A DNA stretch of 64,000 bases from Orthonyx spaldingii (Eukaryota > Chordata > Aves > Passeriformes > Orthonychidae). Positions 34,820 through 49,000 of the stretch are shown here, piece by piece. Position 1 is the first letter of the stretch; the number at the start of each line of letters is the position of its first letter. The notes under the pieces were generated by a model. It saw only the letters and a list, made by a program, of their open reading frames with translations. It had not been told where the DNA came from and did no database searches. The translations under genes were made by a program, and so were the position numbers. The stretch is from NCBI GenBank assembly GCA_013397795.1, contig VZTJ01004018.1:111394-175393 (forward strand), in the 5' to 3' direction.

Positions 34820-37800
34820 GCCTCTCCATCTACTCCATTCCTAAACGGAATGTGTGTCCTTCACGCTCTCCTTTCTTCCAGTCCTTAAAAAAAATCCTCT
34901 TCTCTTATTTCCTCTTCTGTTATTTCTGGCTTTTTTTATCTTGTTGCTCACAGCTTCCCATCCTTTCCACCTCTCCTTCATCTCCCAAGCTGTAGGAAAA
35001 ACTGCCTCTGCTTGTCCCAGTCACCTCCTTACTGAGTCATTTGCTGGTCAGAGGTCAGCTTTGAAGTTCCCGTCTCTAATCAGTGGAACAACATGTGCTG
35101 AGCCAGCACCAAGAACCCCTCAGAGACTCTGCTGATTATTCTTGCTGTTGTGGGTACATATAGACAAAGAAGCTCACCACAGTTTTCAAAGAACCAACTC
35201 CTTAATAAGTTCATACTATTTACAGTAATTAGAGGTTTGTATAAACAAGTCCCCAAAGTTAGCATAGCCCTGATGCACGGAGGATATTGAGGCCTAAAAT
35301 GTCACTGTGAACATTTCTCCAGGCATCTGCTCTCCAAAACACTGTGGAAAGCTGAGGAGCCTTCACATGAGCTGCATGCACCCCAGTATGTCACAGATGT
35401 AAGCTTTGTGTCTGAAAGCTGTCCCCCAAAATGGTACATTCTGAGGCTCAGGTTGGGCTTTAAAGAAGTTTGGTCTAACATCATCAAATCCCTGATAGAT
35501 GATGGCTATTTTTGCTCAACACCCTCTGCCCCCACCCCCAGAAAACAAAACCAACCAACCAAAAACCCCACCAAACCCCAAAAACAAACCGGACGTCTTA
35601 ATCAAAAAATTGCCACAGATACTGAAATAGACAAATTTTACTAGATTACTAAAAATATGTTATGTTATATCAATAAGAGAACAAGGAGGTTTAGACCTCT
35701 TGCACTGTCTAAACTTTAGATTAAGGGGTAAATTAGTCTTTTTTTTTTTTATTATTGTTCTGTGTATCTTGCAAGATGACCTTGCCTGTATGGAGTTTAT
35801 ATTTGATAAATGTGTCATTGTGTTAATATCACATTCCTTTGCTTCCAGTCACTCCTGGTAAGTTTACATGTACCTATCAATAAAGTACATTAAAACTGTA
35901 AAGGTTTCCATAAAAGCTATTCGTTTAATACTGAGGAGGAAGGTGAAGGTTGGAAGAATGATAAATCAAAGGCAGGAAAACATGAGAGCTGTATCAGATT
36001 TGGTGTTTTAGAAATTTTGCCTTGAAGAATAAATTAGAACAAAGAGTAAAATTCAGAAATAATAAAGACCGTACTAGGCTAGAAAACATATAGCTGATAC
36101 CTCAGTAATTAGAGAATGTCGGGTGTGTATGTTAATAAAATCATTCTTCCTGAGTAGTAAACAATAAGTAGCTAGAATTGGCCTTGTCAGTGTCCATCTT
36201 GAGTGCAAAAGTGAAAAAAACCCCAAAGCCAAATGTTTAATTCACTTGATTTATGATTTCTGTTAATTACATCTGCTAGAAATTTTGGCTTATGTAAAAA
36301 GAGATATATTATGTCAAATTGGATCTGCACATCAGGGACTTCCTCAAATTACTTTCACCACAGTTATTGTGACTATAACTGGTTGTGGTTGTAAATTTGC
36401 TGCTCAGAAAGTTGTGTTAAGGTTTCTCTAAAAGTGCTAATCTCATTTTTTACTAGTTTTTACTAACCAGTGTACCATAATAGGAATGGAAGAGGACCCA
36501 CAAGATCTCATGGGAGCCAGACTCAGGGTGGGGTATTCTGTGAAATCTCTCCCAAAATAAAATAACATGACTCAGGACTTTGCAGATTTGGACACAATAT
36601 TTGATGACATAGCACTGCAAATGGCCAGTTCCTTCTGTTTTCTATTGCCTTTCCTTTCCTTTTTTATTGTAGGGGAACAAAGTCCAGTTTGTAACAGAAG
36701 CTGGGCTGTGTTTTTCATTCACCTTCACCGTAGGCTGCTGTCCGGGACTGGAGCGCAGCCTAAGGTAGGATGGGCTTTTCCTTGAAGGAGTGGTAGGGAT
36801 GCCTCGCTCTGGTCTGAAGGTGGCACTACAGGACTGTATGTGGAAGGCACTACAGGAGCGGGACGCTGCTGTTGTCTCAGTTAAGGCTGTGTGGCACGCG
36901 CTCCAATCTGGGAAGCTCAGGTAAAATGGGGAATGATGTATTCTGCTGCTCTTCCCTGTTCCTTGCATGCTGAATATGGAAAGAAACCCAGCATATGCGG
37001 AAGCCGCTGGCTTCAGCTTAATCTGAAGCAGCAATGAATCTGACTCCAACAGCCCAAATGAAATCTGAAGACAAGTGATTGATACTCGGAAGAACCCCTG
37101 AGATTGCCATGGCCTGCTTGTACACAGTGTCATTGGCCAGCTGACTTCATCTGAAAACAACTGGCATCATGTGAACATTGTCATCTTCAGCTTCCACAGG
37201 ATCTGCCCTCAATCTGTGAACAGTTTTGCCGATGTGTGCATGTGCAGCTCACACCTAAGAACTACTAGCACTGAAATCAGCCTTGGGTAGACATTGCATC
37301 ACTCTCTTTCAAGTATGAAAGTGACACCCATATATATTAAATAATAAGAAATGTAGCAGTCTTTCTCATCAGATCAGGACCTTGCTTTTAGAAGGACCTC
37401 AACCCACTTCACATGGTGTGCAGGTAGTCTGAATTCCTGATCCTCAGGGATCCAAAGAGAATCTGAGGATCCTTAAGGGACTAAGTGCCTGAGAAGAGTA
37501 AACTGGTTCAGTTCCACTTGCCATAGCAGTGCTGAGGGGGTGGGCATTTACACTGGCACCACACCAGGGGGAGGATTTCCTCCCATCGTACCACCAAGGC
37601 TGTCACCTGCTCATGGCCATCACAAGACAGAATAAGAGAACGATCAAACCAGTCTGATATCAGGGAATCACCCTGCTGGGGCTACCAGGGCAGTCTTTCA
37701 AGACTTATATGTACTCCGTGTTATACCACTAGAAATATCAGAGCCAGAGAAATATGACATATAATTGTAGTTATATATGGAAATTTATGGGTTGGATGCT

Positions 37801-40800
37801 TCTAAAATCATGGGCTCATCCCTCTGCTGTTAGCCCAGAGTGATGAGAGCTGATGAAGGAGACTGCAAAGGTACATTGGTGCTGTAATTGAACTCCTTTA
37901 TCTTGTCCCATGGTGAACTTTTCCAAGAATAAAATGAAGACCACAAACTATGCTGCTGACAGCTGGTGATGGCTGAAGTCTGCCATGCTGTATGCTAGAC
38001 ATCTGCTTTATTCTTCCATCATGCTCTCTTCACCAGTAGTAGGGAGAAGGAGCCATACTGCACAACCTGGTATTGTGAAGAATCACCAGAAGATGGGACA
38101 AGCTCATTTTAGGATAGCTTTATGCTGTAACACAGAGATACAAATTTGCCCTTACGTGTGATTTAATACTGTCCCTTTTTTTTTTCTTGCAGACCCCTGC
38201 TTTTAGGTGTTGTGTCCAGGGAGGCATATTAATGTGCTTTTACTAACATAAAGCTATATAGAAGTGCTATATTTAGAAAAGAAATGCTCAGAATAGAAAA
38301 AAAAATAAAGTAAATCAGGCTATAGGCCACAGCCTTTAAAAACAATGATTTAATTTTTCAGGAATCACGTAAATAGAGTGAAGGGGCCTAAATACTTATT
38401 TTAGCATGTCAACAGATGCACAAGAAAATGAAGACAACAGAAATTTGGGACATGTTATTAGTGTATATAACTCATTGCCAGTGTCTAGAATACAGGCAGA
38501 TTGATGTGACACCCATGTTTTATGAAGTTAGCCTCATGGTGTCACCAATTAACTTCTCTATTGGTGAAATGATGATAATGGGATGTAATTGGCTGCATAT
38601 GCTCACTTTTAGCAATAGGAAATGGCTGAGGGGGTTGATACTTTTAATACTGTACACTTGAACTAGAAGATTTGTTAACAGATTACTCAGGGACACATGA
38701 GGTTATGTTCACATTCTCCCTTTAATGCTCAAATTGGTTCTCCCTGTTTAGAAGAACTCATATATAATGAAAAGGTCTCTCGTTTGGGTCCTGTTTCTCA
38801 AATTAATATCCTTGAAGACACAATATAGCAGTCTGGATTCAATTCTGACTCTTCAGTTTCATGGAATGCAGCACCAGGAAGCAGTCAAGGCTGGCTTTGA
38901 ACACAGGTGTTGAACCTGCATGGTTCACCTAGATGGCTCAGCAAGCAGTGCCTCTGTCTGGGTCAGTGTGTGAGCTGCCTGCTTAAGGAGGAATGTTTCT
39001 GTGGTTGTCCCATGTTGCACATGACTAAGTGGTGGATGCATCATCTAATGCTCCCAAAGTTCATGTCTCCCAGCCAGCTGAATCAGGGACCTGTCCAAAA
39101 CGTGTCATGATGCCCATGCCTTGCTGTGATGGGGGCTGCAAGTAGCAGTGCAGCTGGGTCCTGGCCCATGGAAGTGCTCCCATGTCCCTTGTCCAGGTGT
39201 AGCATAAACACACCCAGGGTTTCTGGACACCATCTCTATCAGTGCAGAATAGGAGTCACCTCTGGAGAGCTATTCAGTTCATGGGTCACAATTGTCTGTC
39301 TGAGGACAGAGTGGATCACCTTCTCTCCACTGGCTCTTTTTTAACTGGGAGCCCAATGCAAGCTTTGAAAAACTAACACAGACACCTAAAAGTAGGAAAT
39401 ATTGAACCCAGCCCCTGGGGGGTTTGGTTTCATCTTCCTTTCTCCAGGCCTCACTTGTGCTGATGGAGAAAGGCCAGTGATGAAGCACCAGACTAATGGG
39501 GGAAATCCACAGAATTCCCTGAGCATGTGCCCTTTGTCTATCTCCTGCCTTTCTGCCTCCCCAGTGACCCATTGCTGCCAGCATGCTCACAGCAACTTCT
39601 GCTTTCACCTGGTTTTGGAAGCAGCCAGGAGGTGTGTTCATTCAGCTGATGTTACATTATTTTGCAGCTTTTAGGCTTGCTACTGGCAGTTCATCATGCC
39701 ATTGGAATTAAAATGGGCAACCTTTTGTTCAGGTTTGGTGAGAAAAGCCAAATTTCAATGTGCTTGTCTTCCTCTCTAAACTGTTACATTCCATGATACA
39801 TGCAGCCTGTAGTGGCATCCTTGCCTCTGAAAGCTGTTTTCATTAAACAATCTAAGCAGACTGTGGAACTCTTGGAATATGTTTGTTTTGTTTTGTGCAC
39901 AGATGTGATTAGAGGGAGACCTGGTGGGACACAGGCTGGCAGCGCTAAACTGTGCTCAGTGGAGAGAACTCTCTGACCAGCAAAAGGGTTTTCTGGTCAT
40001 GAGTTTCTCTGGTTTTCAACCTCAGTGTTGTTAAAATAAGTTGCAACTGCACGTTGATGATGCTGATGCTGCTCCCTCTCCTGAAGGTAGTGATATGCAG
40101 CCATGAAAGCAGCCATGCCGCCTGGAACAGGCCAGCTTCCACGTAAAGAGACCAAAGAATGTCACATTGCACATCTGTCATGGATGTAAGGAGAGCTCAG
40201 CAGCTGGAAGAGAGCTGGGAGAAGAGAAGGCAGTCGTGTGTGAGAGGATGTCCCTATGACTAAAATCTTGCTGTGGTTTTGCCTGAGCTTGGAGATGTGA
40301 TCTGTGCCAAATGGTTTGAGAAGACTAGTCTGCAGTACAGTGTTAAGCCTTTCACTGCTAAGTATGTGACAAATTACTCCAAAGCCACAGAATATTTCTG
40401 TTTTAAAAGCTGCAAGCTTAGAATTTTCCGAGTTGCTATTATATACTTATAAAGCATTCCACAAAAGAAAATCTCTTAGTAACTGATACATTTTAATGGA
40501 TCAAATTTGGGGTTATTTCTTTTTTAGACACACATAAAATTCAGAATACTTGAGGTCTAAAGTGGATTTTTTTATACAAAACAATTTGTGCATAAAATGA
40601 ATGAATTCACCTTGCATTTGCTAGGACAGAGGTAACTGAGCTGCTCCACGTGGATGAGGTGTGCAAATGCCCTTGTGCTACAAAAAGGGCCACCAGACAT
40701 ATTCACGAGTGTCTTAAGAAAGAATTTGTGCCTAAATATGATGATGTCTGTGTAGGAAGTGAGTCTCAGTTCCCAAAATGCAATTCTGTCTCTGGTAATG

Positions 40801-41377
40801 CATGTCATTTTTCATGACTGTATTTCTGCCTGGTTCACTTTCACTTGTAGATAACCTTGTAGCTTCTTTTGCCTTGTAGCTATTCTTTTCCATAGTATTT
40901 TTTTGAAAATAAAACATTTCAAAATACTTGTGACTTAAGAAGAAACTTCCTCGATTTCTTCTTTTTAAAAAAAAAATTCTGACGTTGATTGAAATGAATG
41001 GGCATGGATTTCCACCAGCCTACGGTGCTAGTGCCTGAATATTGTTATTGATAGCTTACACAAAATGTGTTTCATGATCTTATCTAGCTTCCAGGTTGTC
41101 GCTGTCACACAAAACCCACACAGATCTGCTATCACCAGTTAAGAGGAGAGGTTGAAGATAAATGAGACAGATATATTTTTCAGCAGATGTTACAGAATTT
41201 TTAAGTCTGTCTTGAGACTTGACCCTCACTGTGTTTCTCTTTCAAAGTCAGCTCAATGTTTTTGTTCCCTGTAGTCTTTCAAGTGTGTTTTATCTACAGC
41301 AATGCCTACAAATGGATACATCAGAGGCACCAGCTCTTCACAAATGACTCTTGCTGTTACAAGTGCCCCAGAAGGAC
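34820..41377. other. Gene-free intergenic sequence upstream of RAB4A
   Basis: No exon with recognisable homology, RNA gene or known repeat is seen. An A/C-only low-complexity run lies at 35541-35590. The longest frame is 172 codons (- strand, 37160-36642); its sequence is unlike any family I know and is within chance length. Some of this may be unrecognised old repeat. Confidence 0.6.
35541..35590. repeat. A/C-rich low-complexity tract
   Basis: About 50 bases with almost only A and C on the + strand after one G, built from AACC and AAAACCCC-like units; preceded by a C-rich run at 35529-35539. Confidence 0.85.
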
Positions 41378-41972
41378 TGTGGTGGTTTCCAATGGAGTAG
41401 AGTTAATTTTCTTCACTGTGGCTGGTGTGGGGCTGTGTTTTGGATTTGCACTGAACACAGAGTTGATAATACAGAGATGTTTTTGTTATTGCTGAGCAGG
41501 GCTTACACAGAGCCAAGTTTTCTACATTCTACTTTTCATACTGCCATGCTGGTGAGGGAGTTGGGGTTGCCTGAGAGTCTGGGAGGAGACACAGCCAGGA
41601 CAGGTGACCCCAAATGACCAAAGTGATATTCCAGACCATATGACATCATGCTCAGTACATAAAGTGAGGGGAAGAAGGGGAAAGTGGGGGGTTGTTTGGA
41701 CTGATGGTGTTTCTCTTTGCAAGTAACCATTATGTGTGATGGGGCCAGCTCTCTTGGAGATGGCTGAACATCTGCCTGCCCATGAGAAGCAGGGAATTAA
41801 TTCCTTGTTTTGATTTGCTTGTGTGCTTTTGCTTTCCCTATTAAACTGTCTTTATGTAAACCCATGAATTTTCCAGCTTTTACCCTTCCTGTTCTCTCCC
41901 CAGTCTCACTGGTTGGGGAGTGAGTGAGTGACTGTGTGGCACTTGGTGGCTGGCTGGGATTAAACCACAACA
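41378..41972 (+). mobile_element. Solo LTR of an avian endogenous retrovirus (ERVL-like)
   Basis: A 595-base LTR starts TGTGGTGGTTTCC and ends GGGATTAAACCACAACA. It contains the landmarks of a very common bird LTR: TAGAGTTAATTTTCTTCACT near the start, ATGACATCATGCTCAG before a TACATAAAGTG TATA-like stretch, and the ATTAAACTGTCTTTATG poly(A) region. It is better preserved than the related copy at 1098-1570. Flanks AGGAC and AGAGC are only weakly similar, so the target-site duplication is lost or diverged. No gag, pol or env sequence adjoins it. The family name is from memory. Confidence 0.88.
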
Positions 41973-44900
41973 AGAGCAAATACCTTTTTCAGCCACAAGG
42001 GCAGGTATATTTTGCAGTTCCTCCTTCTGCTTAAAATCACATGTTTAAGCCTAATTCTTTTGTATTAAGGTCCCCTTGGATCACTCTGTCAATGTAAATA
42101 TCCTGGAAGCAGGTATAGGTGAAAGACTCAGAGTCCAGAATTCAGCTTGTAGCTTTTCTGCAGCTGTGTACCATGTGGGATCAGGGATGGTGCTTTCATT
42201 CAGTCATGGGCAAAGAAATTCAGAGCAGATTCCCATTAAGGCATCCCAAAACAGATACCTGTCTACATCTACTTGGATACTTGCACATGTGCCCATCTGT
42301 CAGGATGGCAGGGAGCCCAGACCAGTTGGATCCTCTTCGTAGGCACTGCTGCTGTGCCAGACGTGGTGTTTGGTACCCGACCTCTGTAACCAGGCAAGTG
42401 ACTCCTCAAACAGCTACCACATACCTATCTGAACAATGTCTTTTCACTCCTGACCACACTTTCCCTGACTTCCCCTGCAGTGAGCACTGATGGGCCATTT
42501 GCCAGATACAGGGATTGCCTTGCAGTAGGCAGCTTGAAAGCTCTCACACACCTTCTCCTTTCAGGGGACAGGTAGCACTTGCCAATAAAGGTCTTGGGCC
42601 TTTCCAAGGAAGGTCATGCCACTGTCAGTCCACAGCAATAGGAAAACAATGCCTTTAAAAAACAAAAGGAGAAAATCATGCTGAGTTCAAAGCACAAATT
42701 CAACTCTTTGATTGCTGAGTGGATGAAGTGTTGCCCAAGAATATAGATGTTCTTGTGCATAAGCAAAAGACCAGAAGAGGTTTTCTGTGCTGGAAAGTAA
42801 AGTGAGAAAGAAATGGAATGGAACACAATTCTAGTCATACCTGAAAATATAAATTGCAATTGATTGTCTATAGGAACAACATCATCCTTTAAAGCTATAC
42901 AAATACGTATTTGCAGGCTTTTGTCAATTAAGCCATGAGAGCTCTGTGTGTTGATTTCAACAGTGTCTAGATGGACAAAGTCAATTAAAACAATTCAATG
43001 TAACAGAAGCAATGTAGGTCGGCTTCTTCTGGGAGACATCACTGTTAGTGGGGTGATGTCCATGTTCTACGTATCACTGACTGTGCTTAATGTTTTGTCT
43101 CAGGATTAAATTTTACTACTGCTGAGACTTACAATCCCTCTCTCAGTTCCAGAAATCAGATTTAGGTCTGCATAAGGTCCTTAAATATAAAGCGAATGGA
43201 AACACTAGGACTTAATGGAAATCCTGTAAAAGTATAAATCCAATGGATTTATTTCCTGAAGCAATAACAAGGGTTAGTTGTGCAGAAGCTACAATTGAGA
43301 CAGCATGCCTGACTCTGTATTTTGTAATGTGTCTTTTACAGCAGTGTTTAAGCACCTTGTACAACAAGGAGATTCACACTGATTAAGACAGAAGACTGAT
43401 TTCAATCCCTCCTTTGGAGACCAATGCAAAGGTATTTTGGATGATCTTCTAAGTGGTTTCTGCTGCATACATATAAAAAGATAGTCTGCACAGTGGGATA
43501 AGGCTACATAGTACAAGCCTGCTCTTGTTTCTCGTGGGGGCAAACTCCACAGCCTGGGATGCTTTATACCATGTTCTTCTTTCAGCTTCTGCACAAACAG
43601 CTTGTGCATGATTGGGTACCTTTCCTCTGCAGAAGGGCTCAGAATATTTTTGTTAATAGTAGTTAAAATGTCACTCCATCTGATACTGTAAAAGGAGATT
43701 TTGGGAGATTTGCCTATAGCCTGTCAACACTAAAATTATACTGAAAAGCTTCTAACAAGATTTAAGCTCTAAGTCTGGACTTCGAGCTGTGATGTAGTAG
43801 GATAACTCGAATGTGCTCATGGTCCATAGTGATAGGAAAAGGTCCTGCATCTGAATAAACAATTTGTAGCTACTTTAAAAATTCCAGACACAAATCAGGC
43901 GGAAGTCCAGAGCCAGGATACCAGAGCTTTCTCTGTTGGAGACATTAGCGAAAATTGCACGGAATCATCCTTAGATTAAATACTCAGATAATTAACACCT
44001 CTTGCCTTTGCCAGCTTCACTTCTGATTCATCACTGAAAAATTATTAGAGAAACCTCGAGGATTCATTAAAATTTAGAGCTCTTTATATTCTTTATTGCT
44101 ATCAGCAAAGCTGTTGTTTGCTTAGGTTACTCCAACACAGCCAGGCAGTGCTGGGAAGTTCAGAAATGTCATCATTAGGAGGGTTTAAAAGAGCCTTGCT
44201 CCTAAATATGCTGTTTAAGCCCTGCTTTGTTGATTTTACATTGTTCCTTTCAAATTAATCATCAGTCAAGGTGATTAATGTCTTGTTGCTCTACAAATGG
44301 TTTCCACAAAATATAAATCATGGCTATATTTTCATATTGTCTTGTCTTTGTGACTAACCCAAAGGAATTCTAGTAAACCTACAAGACCAGCACATGTTTA
44401 TTTTCCTTTTTAGCCAGGGAAATGGTTTACTTGGACTATTCTGAGCAACATACTTGCACGTTTTGCATTAAAATTCACTGAGATTAGATTAATGTCTCAA
44501 CTCTAAATATTTCCAACCTGTATTTCTGAAAAATTAGAGTATTCCTTCAGCGTTGGGAAAGTCCTGGTTGGGCTGATAATAAGATTTACACACTGATAGG
44601 CAGCCTTTCTTTGGAATTAAATTTTAGTACATCGTTAGTGTTTGATATTGTTGGTAACAACTTTGGTCCTGTAACAGTAATCACATTTTCTAGTGTCATG
44701 ACACTATTAATTTCCATTATTAAAGTATTTATATTCAATCATCTGTTAATATTCCAGTTTAAATCATAACTTCTGCAGCCACAATACACTTAGGGCTTAC
44801 CAAAAATTTCAGTAGTAGCAACTTATAGTAGTTGCTGAACCTTTCTGTTGGGCTTTGTTGTATTTTAAACAATATGCCAATGGTACCTTTACTTGGGTGT

Positions 44901-45989
44901 TTCTCTTTGTCAGCATTTTTGGGGGTTGTATTGCACACTGTTGACCAGAACTTTTCTAATTAATTTTTCTGATTATTGTTTTTATCTTAGCTTGCACAGA
45001 TTGCCTTTTAGTTGCTCCTCTAAATCATTGTAGTTGCTCCTCTAAAACATTTATGTAAGAGTCAAGCTGGAGAGCAATGCTTATATCTTCCTGCTCTACA
45101 CTTAAAATAGAGACATTGAATTAGTCCTTGGTCTTAAAGGTTCTGGTTTCAAAATGACCATAAATGGATGATTATACATAAATGTCAGCATCTCATGAAT
45201 TACACATGCTCAGGTAGAAACTCCAGAATGTGACAGACAGGGTCTTCTTGTCCCAACAGCAAGAAATATATTTGTATAAAGTAGAAGGGTTACCAAAATG
45301 CAAATAACTCTTAAATTATGTGCTGCAGCAACATGGTAGATAATAAAACTGTGTGAGTGTAATTATACTTTAAATTATTTAAATAAGTAATAAAATTAGA
45401 AAGCAATCTTTCATTCTTAAGTTGTAAAGCCTTAATATATTATCTTAGCTATTATCAACTAAGTAAATGATTTATTTCCCTATCCATTTACATTTGGCTG
45501 AATAATTATTCTCATCCCCCTTCATTATTCAGATGGTATATTATAAACTGAATCTATTGCAAGTTTGTCTTTTATGAATGATGCATTTTACACATAAAAC
45601 TTCTCTTAATAATTTTCAGGAAAGGTTCTTCTTAAACACAAATGTATACAAGAGGTTTTCCTATATAAAATTTTTAAAAAATAAGCAGATTCTATAACTC
45701 AAAACCGATCTAAAATGAGAATTTTGTTCAAAGAGCACCTAGTGGATGTCTTGGTGTTTTTGCCTCAAACCTTTTGTAGGGTTAAAAAAACCCTGCCTCT
45801 CAGGTTTTCCAATAATGAACGTATTTTTCCTGTTTCAGGCTCTTTCAAGTATTTCACAATGTATAGGCTCTTAATACATGTTCTTTGTATTTGGCAAAAT
45901 GTAGGAAACCCCTCCCTTACCCCAGCTCATGCTGACCACATACATTCCAAATTCTAGATCCCTTTTTTTTTCCCTTGGTGACTTTGATC
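41973..45989. other. Gene-free intergenic sequence
   Basis: AT-rich, especially from about 43.9 kb. No gene or repeat family is recognised. A 16-base direct repeat (TAGTTGCTCCTCTAAA at 45009-45024 and 45031-45046) and an inverted pair ATTAATCA/TGATTAAT (44254-44261, 44272-44279) are present. Confidence 0.6.
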
Positions 45990-46072
45990 TTCACAGCAAC
46001 CACTGAAAAAGGGAGTTTGACTAGATGATATTCAAAGGTCCCTTCCAACCCAAGCAATTCTATGATTCAATG
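45990..46072 (+). mobile_element. CR1 LINE 3'-terminal fragment
   Basis: The stretch from GACTAGATGATATTCAAAG to CTTCCAACCC and ATTCTATGATTC is the signature 3' UTR end of CR1 with its octamer-like tail. Only about 80 bases remain, so this is a heavily 5'-truncated copy. Confidence 0.88.
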
Positions 46073-49000
46073 AAATTAAATAAACTTAGGCTACCCACTG
46101 ATTGCTTCAAGTAATCATCACAGAAATCGTTTGGTCTTCAACTTGCAACTCCTTACAACATTCTAAACCTACATCATTATTAAAAGAAAAATATTTCTCT
46201 CTTTCATTCCTAACAAATTGTATAGAATTATAGTTTAATTTCACTGCTAAAGAATAAGCTTGCAGATGTAATTCACTCTTCAAAATTTCCACACCTCCAG
46301 GCCAAGTGGCTGTAAATCACAGAGCACAGGGTCTGGGCTGCCTGAGGCAGCTTCTGAGAGGGGCGTTCTCCAACTGATACTATTTCAGTTAATTAACACT
46401 GGAAACTGTATCCATAATGCTCTTGCTTTTAATAGCCCTACTTGGATACATGTATGTCTCATGTATTAACAACTCAGTGAAATTCAATCATTTGTGGACA
46501 GTTCATACTTCAAACTACATAAACTGGTAATGTTACAAATCCTTAGCTTTCCAAGCATTCTCCCACAAAAATGTGACAAAATAAATATTACTTTGGCTTC
46601 TCCGGTTTAGCAGGTGTGCCCAAGTCAGATTATAGCAACTGCAATTAATTATCTCACTCTCCCTGGACCAGTGCCCTGTGCTTGCAGCTATTGGTTTCCT
46701 CACTGTTGTTTGACTAATATGATTAATTTGATCCATCCTTCCGAAAAATAAGGTTCATAGAAAAAAGGTAATTTTCACTGGGCTTCCAGTAGTTTCAGAC
46801 ATCTGGCCACTATGGTAGGAATCAGGAATAATTATGGTAACCCCTAAAGAAAAGTTCCTCAAATACTCCTAAAAATGCTCCCAAACTTTTTTTCCAACAA
46901 TGCCTTAGCTGTGGCCAGAAGCTACTTTTAAAGGCCAGGCTTGTCTTGTCTATGTGTAAAACATACAGAGCTCCCTGTGTGGATGCACGTAATTATACAG
47001 CTCTTCTAACAACACTTCGTTTTCAAATAGAGAAATCATAATTATATTATTAAGCTAATAATCTCTCATTAGCATCCTAATAAACTGAAAAATGTCTATC
47101 GACATTGCATTTATTAAGAACAAAAATGCTGCTGCCTCTATCTCTTATTAAATATAAATGTCTTAAACAGAATGTGCTTCACAAATTTTCTAGGTCTTAC
47201 TTTCTGAAAGGTTTATGGAAACTTGGGAAATGTAAAGATTTTTTTATTGTGCATAATAAATAATTTCTTCATGTGCAAATGGAGAAAAATCTTGAACTAA
47301 AATCTACCTCTTATTTCACGCAATTCTACTAATTAAGAGAAAGATATGAAATTCCTAGAAGTATATTTTTCTAGCCTTTGTGAAAGCACATACAGCATAT
47401 GTATCTGTGAAATCGCCAAAGTGTTTGTATTTAGTCAATGTTAGTAATTCCTCAGAAGTGAGGCTGTGGGAAAGCACATGAAACCTCCTCCTTCAGGGTC
47501 TCCCCACTCCTTGGCTGGCCGCTGCAGAATGGTGACCAGAAATCACACTCTGAAAAGAAAAGAAGTGGCAGCTGCCACAGCTCAGGAGAGAAAAAAACTT
47601 TCCACAAATAACTCAGCAATTGTCTTGGATCACCTGTAGCAGGAAGTGTTAATTGGTAAAACAAAAGGCTGTGATTTTCTAGTGGGTTATTTTCTGCTCT
47701 GCTGTATGAGGGGTGTGTTCCTGACAGTTCAGGAGCACAGTCTTCCTCTTTGGGGACTGAGTGATGACTTGCTCTCACGTGAGCCTGCGAGAGGTATTGC
47801 AGGGGAACAACGAGGCCCAATTTGGGATGCTGGGCACTCTTGGCCACTGTAAGTGATCTGAATAATCCAAGCAGATACTTGGGGCAGAGGATGGATCATT
47901 TACAGCAAAGCAGAGGCAGAAGTTGCTGTTGCTTTTGACAGATAACTGTTTCAAAGTCTGGGTGTGGGTCAGACAGGCAGAAAGGGCAAGTTTCTCATTT
48001 TACCAAGTTTTTTTCTGGTGGAAGTAGTATTTTCTTAACCACAGCACATGCAGAGCATCCCACCTGCTAGAATAACACAGCACCTTAGTGCATCCACAAC
48101 ACAGACATCACCTGACACCTGCAGATCCTGCTGGAATGAGGCCACCAGGACGCCTCTGAAATGTGGATGTTTCTGTAGCAGGACCTTTTACAGAAAAAAG
48201 TAGCAATTGATCTCTCTTCTTTCTTAGGGGAGAAGATAGTTATTAGAAGGTGTTGTTTTAATGGTTCTAGTGTGTCTTGCAGATTTTGGTTCTTAGAACA
48301 ACTACATCTGTTAAGTTGGCGCCATGTAATGGCTCTACCATTTTTCACCCTAGCTGAAGTTATTGATCTGTGATGACTTCTTGCTGTGAGTACATAATAA
48401 TTTCTAATTAAGTTTATTTTTGTTTCTAGTCACTCCTATCTGATGTTTCTGTTGTTGTGTGTATTCTTATTTCTCATGCAAAGAAATAGAAAACATCATA
48501 GTATCTTGCAAGGAAAAATAATTTGTGTGAGTAAAGTCCACAACAAATGTAAATAACAGGTATGCGTTGGGGGAGGATGTGGACACATTAGAAATGCCAT
48601 AAATTATCTATTTCTTCTATTTTGACCCAGAATCTCCTGCAAGGTTTCAGTTAGAGCACAAGTGCTTGAGGGTTTGAGCCACAGTTTTCAGCCTTCTCTC
48701 ATTCATTGTAATAAGAGTCAGGATTCTTTCCTGAACTGATTTTAATTCACTGCACCAACCTTGTGTCTGAATTATATGCCTGAGCATCTGGTTTTCCAAG
48801 GCTTGGAGCATCTAAAGATGAGTGGAGGAGGTTTGGAAAACATTACTGTTCCAAATTTCTTTACACCATATGACGATAGACTGTCCTTGTATTATCCCAC
48901 CTTCTAGTGATGTAACACAGGGAATGGAGCCAGCTGCAAGGGGAAATTCACTGCTTGAAGTCAGGGAGGCAAGAAGCAGCTACTTTTCTGTTTTTGATGA

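Noticed and set aside
36642..37160. 172-codon ORF on the - strand
   Set aside because: No family resemblance and of chance length; sits in repeat-like, gene-free sequence.
44691..44706. Perfect 16-bp palindrome TAGTGTCATGACACTA
   Set aside because: One 16-base palindrome per 64 kb is expected by chance; no supporting context.
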